Origin: Flavobacteriaceae bacterium
GTDB lineage: Bacteria > Bacteroidota > Bacteroidia > Flavobacteriales > Flavobacteriaceae
NCBI GenBank assembly: GCA_023254815.1
Contig: JALRKI010000046.1
Coordinates: 1 to 5,710 of the forward strand
Length of the DNA stretch: 5,710 nt
Direction: 5' to 3'
Within the stretch, counting starts at the first letter, position 1. Each line of letters opens with the position of its first letter. Shown here one piece after another: positions 1-5,340 of this stretch. The position numbers and the translations under genes were made by a program. Below the pieces are notes generated by a model. That model made no database searches. It had not been told where the DNA came from and saw only the letters and a program-made list of their open reading frames with translations.

Positions 1-56
1 CCAGCTTCAATTTCTTTTAATTCTGCTGTTAAATGATCTTTTAACTTTCCGTACAT
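1..56 (-). CDS. kbl: Probable glycine C-acetyltransferase (2-amino-3-ketobutyrate CoA ligase), N-terminal fragment
   Basis: Only the first 18 codons plus two bases lie in the window; the gene runs off the left edge. The translation begins MYGKLKDHLTAELKEIEA, which resembles the N-terminus of Bacteroidota Kbl proteins as I remember them (MYGK followed by an amphipathic helix). Kbl is a cytoplasmic PLP enzyme that splits 2-amino-3-ketobutyrate with CoA into glycine and acetyl-CoA, the second step of threonine breakdown through threonine dehydrogenase. The ATG sits four bases after the lptB stop, so translation is probably coupled to lptB. There is no clear Shine-Dalgarno sequence, only an A-rich stretch in the lptB tail. 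No PLP lysine or other catalytic residue is visible in so short a piece, so the name rests on N-terminal resemblance alone. Another member of the alpha-oxoamine synthase family is possible. Confidence 0.55.
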   Translation of the reverse strand, partial: MYGKLKDHLTAELKEIEA

Positions 57-60
57 AATT

Positions 61-789
61 TTATTTTTTTCTTAATTCAAACTTTTGACCTAAATACACT
101 TTTCGAACTTGCTCGTCTGCTGACAATTCTTCGGCCGTTCCTGATTTCAATATGCTTCCTTCAAAAAGTAAATATGCACGATCGGTAATTGATAAAGTTT
201 CCTGAACATTGTGGTCTGTTATCAGAATACCAATGTTCTTTTTGGTCAATTGTGCAACAATACGCTGAATGTCCTCGACCGCCACAGGGTCAACTCCAGC
301 AAATGGTTCGTCGAGAAGAATAAATTTTGGATCAGTGGCAAGAGCTCGGGCGATTTCTGTTCGACGGCGCTCCCCTCCGGAAAGCAAGTCTCCGCGGTTT
401 TTACGAATGTGGTTAAGTCCAAATTCATCTAAAAGAACTTCTACTTTGTCTTGCTGTTCTTTTTTGGACAAAGAGGTCAATTGCAGTACACTCAAGATGT
501 TGTCTTCGACACTCAGTTTTCTAAAAACCGAAGCCTCTTGAGCAAGATAGCCAATTCCAATCTGGGCTCTTTTGTACATCGGGAAGGAGGTGATATTGGT
601 GTCATCAATATAGATTTGACCTCCATTAGGTCGAATGAGGCCAACAATAATATAAAAACTCGTTGTTTTACCAGCACCGTTTGGACCTAACAAGCCAACA
701 ATTTCGCCTTGATTTACTTCCAAAGACACGTCTTTGACAACCTTTCGGCCGCTGTAGGATTTCATCAACTGAGTTGCGCGAAGCTTCAT
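61..789 (-). CDS. lptB: LPS export ABC transporter ATP-binding protein LptB
   Basis: A complete 242-residue ABC ATPase, the usual length for LptB (about 240). LptB works as a cytoplasmic dimer under LptF/LptG and powers extraction of lipopolysaccharide from the inner membrane and its passage along the LptC-LptA-LptD bridge. Visible motifs are Walker A GPNGAGKT (35-42), Q-loop Gln84, signature LSGGE (136-140), Walker B ILLDEP (157-162, catalytic Glu161), D-loop GVDP (165-168) and the H-loop His193 in ITDHNV. The TDHNVQETL segment and the RRRTEIARAL segment after the signature are typical of LptB rather than of general ABC importers. The ATG at 789 gives the standard N-terminus, with the core beginning around residue 4. 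No Shine-Dalgarno is visible upstream. The gene follows the AhpD-like gene after 32 bases and is followed four bases later by probable kbl. LptF, LptG, LptC and LptA are not in the window, so they must be encoded elsewhere. Confidence 0.95.
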   Translation of the reverse strand: MKLRATQLMKSYSGRKVVKDVSLEVNQGEIVGLLGPNGAGKTTSFYIIVGLIRPNGGQIYIDDTNITSFPMYKRAQIGIGYLAQEASVFRKLSVEDNILSVLQLTSLSKKEQQDKVEVLLDEFGLNHIRKNRGDLLSGGERRRTEIARALATDPKFILLDEPFAGVDPVAVEDIQRIVAQLTKKNIGILITDHNVQETLSITDRAYLLFEGSILKSGTAEELSADEQVRKVYLGQKFELRKK

Positions 790-821
790 GCTTGAGATTA
801 TTGAATGGCTAAAATACGGAT

Positions 822-1178
822 TTATTTTTCAAGCTGTTGCGCTTCTAAAGCATCCCAAAACTCGTAGGCTTTGCGCAAGTGTGGAATGACTATGGTTCCT
901 CCAACAAGAGTAGCAATTCCCAAGGCTTCGATAACTTGTTCTTTGTTCAGACCTATTTTGTAGGAAGTAGAAAGATGATACTTGATGCAGTCGTCACAGC
1001 GCAAAACAGCTGAAGCAACCAGACCAAGCAATTCTTTTGTCTTGACATCGAGAGCTCCTTCAGTATAGGCATTGGTGTCCAAATTGAAAATCCTTTTGAT
1101 AATCTTATTGTTATCTGCTATTATTTCGGCATTCATTCGCTCGCGATAGGCATTAAAATCGTTGACCAAATCACTCAT
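822..1178 (-). CDS. AhpD-like carboxymuconolactone decarboxylase-family protein
   Basis: A 118-residue, all-helical single-domain protein of the carboxymuconolactone decarboxylase (CMD) family. The centre holds CDDC (Cys61, Cys64) followed by His68, with Glu49 twelve residues before the first cysteine. The spacing E-x11-C-x2-C-x3-H is the same as in Mycobacterium tuberculosis AhpD (Glu118, Cys130, Cys133, His137), a CXXC thiol protein that reduces AhpC and has weak alkylhydroperoxidase activity. A decarboxylase role is therefore less likely than a thiol-disulfide or peroxidase role. The protein has no signal peptide and should be cytoplasmic. Its ATG overlaps the tatC stop by eight bases (ATGAGTGA), a strong sign of translational coupling. 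No ahpC or other peroxiredoxin gene is nearby, so the physiological partner and substrate are unknown. The family call is firm, but the function is inferred. Confidence 0.85.
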   Translation of the reverse strand: MSDLVNDFNAYRERMNAEIIADNNKIIKRIFNLDTNAYTEGALDVKTKELLGLVASAVLRCDDCIKYHLSTSYKIGLNKEQVIEALGIATLVGGTIVIPHLRKAYEFWDALEAQQLEK

Positions 1179-1977
1179 TTTTTTTGTTATTTCTTTTAAT
1201 TGTTATTCTTGATAAGAAGATGCTAAACTGATATAATATCATTATTGGTATTGTTACAATAATTTGACTTGTCACATCTGGCGGTGTTATTATAGCAGCA
1301 ACAATGAGAACAATGATCAAGGCGTATTTTCTGTACTTCTTCAAGAAGTCAGGAGTAACCACTCCAATCTTAGTTAAAAAGTAAATGACTATAGGTAGTT
1401 CAAAAATAAACCCACAAGCCAAACAAGATGACCTGACCAGCGCAATGTAGGAACTGAGATCAAATTCATTGAGCACTTGATCAGAAACTTGGTAGGTACC
1501 TAAAAAATTAATGGACAATGGGCAAACGACGTAATAACCAAACAATACTCCAAGAAAGAAAAGTACAGAAGACGCAAAAATGAAACCTCTTGCATGACGG
1601 CGTTCTTTTTGATGCAACCCAGGACTGATAAACCTCCAAATTTCAAATACCACATAAGGAAAGGCGACGACGAATCCAGCCCAAATAGAGGTCCATAAAT
1701 GTGCAGAAAATTGTCCAGACATAGTTCTACTTTGAATCGTGAAGGGAAGCTCGCCCCCACAGAATTCGCTTTCCACTCCAAAAAAGGTGGCTATTTTACA
1801 GAGTAGTCGATAAGTTGGAAAGTTGATTTGCTTGGGACCGAAAATAATGGTGTCAAAAATAAACTCCTTAAAAAGAAATGCTGCTATTCCTGAAATGGTT
1901 ACGGCAACAATTATCCTGATGATATGCCAACGCAATACCTCTAAATGATCTAAAAAAGACATATTATGACTTGTCAT
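1171..1977 (-). CDS. tatC: Sec-independent (twin-arginine) protein translocase subunit TatC
   Basis: A 268-residue inner-membrane protein with six predicted membrane helices (about 17-37, 92-116, 131-153, 178-203, 216-231 and 238-256) and both ends in the cytoplasm. TatC binds twin-arginine signal peptides and, with TatA/TatB-type proteins, exports folded proteins. Family landmarks present are FLDHLEVLR near the N-terminus (Glu13), FISPGL followed by KERR (117-127, Glu125) in the first cytoplasmic loop, FELP with Glu193 in helix 4, and TPPD (231-234, Asp234) before helix 6. The first periplasmic loop (about 38-91) is longer than in E. coli and carries Cys60 and Cys73. The ATG at 1977 is preceded by AAGGAA, the clearest ribosome-binding site in the operon; Met6 is a less likely start. 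The gene lies 12 bases after kdsD and overlaps the next gene by eight bases. No tatA/B gene is in the window. Confidence 0.96.
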   Translation of the reverse strand: MTSHNMSFLDHLEVLRWHIIRIIVAVTISGIAAFLFKEFIFDTIIFGPKQINFPTYRLLCKIATFFGVESEFCGGELPFTIQSRTMSGQFSAHLWTSIWAGFVVAFPYVVFEIWRFISPGLHQKERRHARGFIFASSVLFFLGVLFGYYVVCPLSINFLGTYQVSDQVLNEFDLSSYIALVRSSCLACGFIFELPIVIYFLTKIGVVTPDFLKKYRKYALIIVLIVAAIITPPDVTSQIIVTIPIMILYQFSIFLSRITIKRNNKKNE

Positions 1978-1980
1978 GAT

Positions 1981-1986
1981 TTCCTT
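1981..1986 (-). promoter_or_regulatory. Shine-Dalgarno-like site of tatC
   Basis: Read on the minus strand the sequence is AAGGAA, three bases before the tatC ATG at 1977 and just after the kdsD stop. It supports Met1 over Met6 as the start. It stands out because the other genes in the window show no purine-rich site of this quality, as is usual in Bacteroidota. The spacing to the ATG is short, so its effect is uncertain. Confidence 0.4.
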
Positions 1987-1989
1987 ATG

Positions 1990-2958
1990 TTAGATCAAAC
2001 CTTCTCTGATGAGGTCATGCATGTGCAGTACTCCGCAATAATTGCCTCTATCGTTAATCACAATGAGCTGAGAAATTCCAAAGTTTTCCATGAGTTCTTT
2101 TGCGGCATAGGCCATTTCCGATTCTTCAATGGTTTTAGGATCCTTGGTCATAATATCCAAGGCGGTTACTTGATTAAAATCGGGGTTGTTTTGGAGCATT
2201 CTTCTCAAATCTCCGTCGGTAATTATTCCCAGTAATTCAGTGCCTTCCACAACCGCAGTTAGTCCAAGCCGTTTGTTGGAAATTTCTATAATGATATCCT
2301 TGAGTTTGGTTTGTGGCGAAACAATGGGCACTTCATTTTGGGAGGAGAGATCGCCTACTCTCAGATACAGTTTTTTGCCTAGCGCACCACCAGGATGGTA
2401 TTTGGCAAAATCACTACTGGAAAACGAACGCAACTGAAGTAGCGACACTGCCACGGCGTCGCCCATTGCCAATTGTGCAGTAGTACTAGTGGTAGGGGCA
2501 AGATCGTTGGGACAGGCTTCCTTTTCAACCGTAGTTCTGAGCACAAAGTCGCTGTGGGTAGCAAGGAAAGAATTAGGGTTGCCCGTCATACCAATCAAAG
2601 TGTTATGGTTGCTTTTAATGAACGGAATCAAGACTTTGATTTCTGGAGTGTCACCACTTTTAGAAATACACAGCACAATGTCGTCATTTTGAACTAGTCC
2701 TAGATCACCATGAATGGCATCAGCAGCATGCATAAAAATGGCCGGAGTTCCTGTTGAGTTTAATGTGGCTACAATTTTATTTGCAATGATTGCACTTTTG
2801 CCAACCCCTGTCACTATTACTCGACCTTTAGAATGGTATATCAGATCAACCGCTTTCGAAAAATTGTCATCGAGGTAATCAATCAGCTGTAGAACAGATT
2901 GACCTTCAAGCTCTAATGTTTTTTTTGCGAATTCTAGAATGCGGATATTATTGTCCAA
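1990..2958 (-). CDS. kdsD: D-arabinose-5-phosphate isomerase (KpsF/GutQ family)
   Basis: A 322-residue cytoplasmic enzyme that interconverts ribulose-5-phosphate and arabinose-5-phosphate, the first step towards Kdo of the LPS inner core. An N-terminal SIS sugar-isomerase domain (about 35-175) carries GVGKS (51-55), HGDLG (83-87), SKSGDTPE (99-106) and KEACP (146-150), then HPGGALGK (188-195). Two CBS domains follow (about 203-260 and 266-322, with ITDGDLRR at 246-253). Lys54, Glu106, Glu147 and His188 match the E. coli KdsD active-site residues Lys59, Glu111, Glu152 and His193 at a constant offset of five. The length is normal (E. coli 328). The start is TTG: an in-frame TAA lies only four codons upstream, no ATG falls between, and the next internal Met (76) would remove part of the SIS domain. 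It is the first gene of the minus-strand operon. A capsule (KpsF) or GutQ-type role cannot be excluded, but lptB downstream favours LPS. Confidence 0.94.
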   Translation of the reverse strand: MDNNIRILEFAKKTLELEGQSVLQLIDYLDDNFSKAVDLIYHSKGRVIVTGVGKSAIIANKIVATLNSTGTPAIFMHAADAIHGDLGLVQNDDIVLCISKSGDTPEIKVLIPFIKSNHNTLIGMTGNPNSFLATHSDFVLRTTVEKEACPNDLAPTTSTTAQLAMGDAVAVSLLQLRSFSSSDFAKYHPGGALGKKLYLRVGDLSSQNEVPIVSPQTKLKDIIIEISNKRLGLTAVVEGTELLGIITDGDLRRMLQNNPDFNQVTALDIMTKDPKTIEESEMAYAAKELMENFGISQLIVINDRGNYCGVLHMHDLIREGLI

Positions 2959-2979
2959 CTTTTTTGTATTTTAATGAAT

Positions 2980-3022
2980 CATTTCTTTCAAAAAGTAGTA
3001 CTTTTAGAATAGTGATACAAAA
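2980..3022 (-). promoter_or_regulatory. Candidate Bacteroidota-type promoter of the kdsD operon
   Basis: On the minus strand TTTTG (3022-3018) is followed after exactly 20 bases by TACTTTTTG (2997-2989). The Bacteroidota primary sigma factor recognises a TTG element near -33 and TAnnTTTG near -7, about 19-21 bases apart. The spacing fits; the -7 box matches TAnnTTT with one extra T before the G. Transcription would start around 2982-2985, leaving a leader of about 25 bases before the TTG codon of kdsD. No better match lies closer to the gene. Prediction by eye only. Confidence 0.45.
2991..3005. repeat. Perfect 15-base inverted repeat over the kdsD -7 box
   Basis: AAAAGTA-G-TACTTTT is a perfect seven-base dyad around a single central base. 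Its left arm coincides with most of the predicted kdsD -7 element (2989-2997). Its position would suit an operator for a dimeric repressor, but AT-rich intergenic DNA can give such symmetry by chance and no regulator gene is nearby. Confidence 0.4.
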
Positions 3023-3117
3023 GAACAAAAAAAATGCATTCTTTCGCCATTCCTTTAGCATCAGTTGGTGTGGCCTTTCATCATTTTATAACCAGTTTAC
3101 TTTTTACAGAATCATAA

Positions 3118-5301
3118 ATGACTGAAGATTTATTATTGAAAGCGCTTAAGCGCTATTTTGGATTTGACACATTTAAAGGCATGCAATTGAATGTCGTTAA
3201 AAGTTTGATGGAAAAAAAGGATGTCTTCGCCATCATGCCTACTGGAGGGGGAAAATCGCTGTGCTATCAAATGCCTGCTCTGATTCAAGAAGGTACTGCC
3301 ATTGTGGTTTCTCCACTGATTGCTTTGATGAAAAATCAAGTTGACACCCTAAGAGGAATATCCAACGAAGAAGGGGTGGCACATGTCATCAATTCGTCTT
3401 TAAACAAAACTGAAATTAAAATTGTGAAAGAGGATATTTTAAACGGTATCACAAAATTGCTCTATGTTGCACCAGAATCCTTGTCAAAAGACGAAAATAT
3501 AGAGTTTTTAAAATCTGTCAAAATTTCTTTTCTAGCTATTGATGAAGCTCATTGTATCAGCGAATGGGGTCACGATTTCCGTCCAGAATACAGAAATTTG
3601 CGACATATCATCAATCAAATTGCTGTTGACGTTCCTATAATAGCCGTTACCGCTACAGCTACCCCAAAAGTGCAACAAGACATTGTAAAGAATTTGAATA
3701 TTCAAGATGCGATTGTATATAAGGACTCCTTTAATCGCCCCAACTTATATTATGAGGTAAGGCCTAAAACTAAAAATATTGATGCAGACATCATTCGTTT
3801 TATTAAACAGAACGAAGGCAAGTCTGGAATTGTTTATTGTTTGAGCCGTAAGCGTGTGGAAGAGTTGGCTCAAGTACTTCAAGTCAATGGCATCAAAGCA
3901 GTACCATATCACGCGGGTTTGGACGGCAAAACTAGGGCAAGACATCAAGACATGTTTTTGATGGAGGACACGGACATTGTGGTGGCTACAATTGCTTTTG
4001 GGATGGGAATCGATAAGCCAGATGTCAGATTTGTGATCCACAATGATATGCCCAAAAGTATTGAAAGCTACTATCAAGAAACTGGTCGAGCAGGTCGCGA
4101 TGGCGGTGAGGGCCATTGCTTGGCTTTTTACAGTTATCAAGATATTGAAAAATTGGAAAAATTCATGTCAGGAAAACCAGTCTCAGAACAAGAAATTGGC
4201 ATGGCATTGTTGAATGAAGTGGTTGCCTATGCCGAAACCACTATTTCTAGGCGTAAGTTCATTCTGCATTATTTCGGTGAAGAATTTGACAATGAGACCG
4301 GCGCTGGAGGGGATATGGACGACAACGTTAGATTTCCTAAAAAAATGCTCGAAGTGGGCGAAGAAGCAGAGCTTGTAGTCGATGTAGTAAGTCAAACTAA
4401 CGAAAAATACAAGCTCAAGGATTTAGTTAATGTGCTGATAGGGAAAGAAAATGCCTTGATTAAGTCACATCGCATTCAAGAAACAACTTTTTTTGGCAAG
4501 GGTAAAAACCATCCAGATTATTATTGGACGGCTCTGATCCGACAACTTCTCATTGAAGGATTGCTAAACAAGGACATTGAAACCTATGGTGTAATCAAAT
4601 TATCTCAAAAAGGACACGCATTTTTGCAAAATCCGTCAGGCTTTGTCATGAGTGAACCACAAGATTATGGCTCTGGACTTTTTGATTCAATAAGTACGGC
4701 CAAATCTGGAGGGGACGAGGTGCTGGTTAAATTGCTTAGAGACTTACGCAAGAAAATGGCTAAGTCAATGGAAGTACCACCTTATATTATTTTTCAGGAC
4801 CCATCGTTGGATGATATGGCTATTAAGTATCCCATTACGATGGAAGAACTTACTCAGGTTCATGGAGTAGGCGAGGGCAAAGCCAAGAAATATGGTGCAG
4901 AATTCCTATCGCTGATTTCGAAATACGTAAAAGAGAACGAAATTGAACGTGCTCAGGATCTGATTGTCAAATCTACTGGCAGCAACTCTGCTCTAAAATT
5001 GTACATTATTCAAAGTATCGACCGCAAACTGCCATTCGAAGATATTGCTAAAGCAAAAGGAATGGAAATGAATGATTTTTTGAATGAATTGGAGTCCATC
5101 GTCAATTCAGGAACCAAGCTCAATATTAATTATTGCATCGACGAAATCTTTGATGAAGAACAAATCGAGGATTTGGAAGCCTACTTTTTGGAGTCTGAGT
5201 CAGAAGAAATTGAAGAGGCAGTCTCTGAATTTGATGGAGAGTTCGACACGGAAGAGTTACGAATTTTTAGGTTGAAATTTATTAGTGAATTGGGGCATTA
5301 A
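3118..5301 (+). CDS. recQ: ATP-dependent DNA helicase RecQ
   Basis: A complete 727-residue superfamily 2 helicase that unwinds DNA 3'-to-5' in recombination and replication-fork repair. In order: motif 0 (FGFDTFKGMQ, 14-23), motif I PTGGGKS (41-47), Ia SPLIALMKNQ (65-74), DEAH (142-145) with the RecQ aromatic loop ISEWGHDFRPEY (147-158), TATAT (178-182), motif V AFGMGIDKPD (293-302) and motif VI QETGRAGRDG (320-329). A reduced zinc-binding region (about 375-405), an RQC winged helix (about 415-515) and an HRDC domain (about 530-605) follow. The final 120 residues resemble the HTH_40 domain found at RecQ C-termini and end in an acidic stretch (about 676-711). E. coli RecQ has 609 residues, so the extra length is this tail. 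No cysteine occurs between 335 and 672, so the usual four zinc ligands are missing. The ATG at 3118 places motif 0 at the normal distance. The gene is divergent from kdsD and lacks a clear Shine-Dalgarno. Confidence 0.96.
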   Translation: MTEDLLLKALKRYFGFDTFKGMQLNVVKSLMEKKDVFAIMPTGGGKSLCYQMPALIQEGTAIVVSPLIALMKNQVDTLRGISNEEGVAHVINSSLNKTEIKIVKEDILNGITKLLYVAPESLSKDENIEFLKSVKISFLAIDEAHCISEWGHDFRPEYRNLRHIINQIAVDVPIIAVTATATPKVQQDIVKNLNIQDAIVYKDSFNRPNLYYEVRPKTKNIDADIIRFIKQNEGKSGIVYCLSRKRVEELAQVLQVNGIKAVPYHAGLDGKTRARHQDMFLMEDTDIVVATIAFGMGIDKPDVRFVIHNDMPKSIESYYQETGRAGRDGGEGHCLAFYSYQDIEKLEKFMSGKPVSEQEIGMALLNEVVAYAETTISRRKFILHYFGEEFDNETGAGGDMDDNVRFPKKMLEVGEEAELVVDVVSQTNEKYKLKDLVNVLIGKENALIKSHRIQETTFFGKGKNHPDYYWTALIRQLLIEGLLNKDIETYGVIKLSQKGHAFLQNPSGFVMSEPQDYGSGLFDSISTAKSGGDEVLVKLLRDLRKKMAKSMEVPPYIIFQDPSLDDMAIKYPITMEELTQVHGVGEGKAKKYGAEFLSLISKYVKENEIERAQDLIVKSTGSNSALKLYIIQSIDRKLPFEDIAKAKGMEMNDFLNELESIVNSGTKLNINYCIDEIFDEEQIEDLEAYFLESESEEIEEAVSEFDGEFDTEELRIFRLKFISELGH

Positions 5302-5305
5302 GCCC
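5293..5305 (+). other. Small hairpin spanning the recQ stop codon
   Basis: GGGC-ATTAA-GCCC can form a four-pair GC stem with a five-base loop that contains the TAA stop of recQ. A G-T wobble could add one pair. The following bases are TTGCTAATTTTT, so the T run begins several bases late. It could be a weak or leaky terminator between recQ and the isomerase gene, but is short for that role. Confidence 0.2.
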
Positions 5306-5340
5306 TTGCTAATTTTTATCTTCGCGCAAAACTTTTTAAT

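Larger units (their letters stand above)
2959..3117. other. Divergent intergenic region between kdsD and recQ
   Basis: This 159-base AT-rich region separates two divergently read genes and must hold the start signals of both. On the kdsD side it contains a good promoter candidate, a 15-base dyad and a short in-frame mini-ORF (each described separately). On the recQ side the best -7 look-alike is TACTTTTT at 3098-3105, with no TTG at the right distance. I see no stable GC-rich hairpin, tRNA or small-RNA structure. A frame open across the region on the plus strand codes for low-complexity Phe/Ser-rich sequence and is not a gene. Confidence 0.7.

Noticed and set aside
211..690. Several plus-strand frames of 73-90 codons inside lptB
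   Set aside because: They are antisense to the ABC motifs of a complete lptB and overlap each other in different frames, which marks them as shadows.
2473..2697. Two overlapping plus-strand frames of 67-74 codons inside kdsD
   Set aside because: Both are antisense to the SIS domain of kdsD, whose catalytic residues are all intact. The translations show no family signal.
2999..3007. TACTTTTAG on the plus strand as a divergent recQ promoter mirrored by the dyad
   Set aside because: The closest upstream TTG on that strand (2964-2966) is 32 bases away and the G of TAnnTTTG is missing. The match is explained by the dyad symmetry alone.
3098..3105. TACTTTTT as a -7 element for recQ
   Set aside because: No TTG lies 19-21 bases upstream; the nearest, at 3065-3067, is 30 bases away. 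The transcript would also have only a few leader bases, so I did not list it as a promoter.
2916..3125. A 69-codon plus-strand frame across the kdsD-recQ gap
   Set aside because: It overlaps the 5' end of kdsD antisense and the first codons of recQ out of frame. It codes for Phe/Ser/Tyr-rich low-complexity sequence expected from AT-rich intergenic DNA.
3745..4140. A 131-codon open frame on the minus strand inside recQ
   Set aside because: It lies wholly antisense to the conserved helicase motifs IV-VI of recQ. Its translation is Cys/His/Ile-rich without recognisable motifs and it has no promoter or ribosome-binding site. It is a shadow of the real gene.
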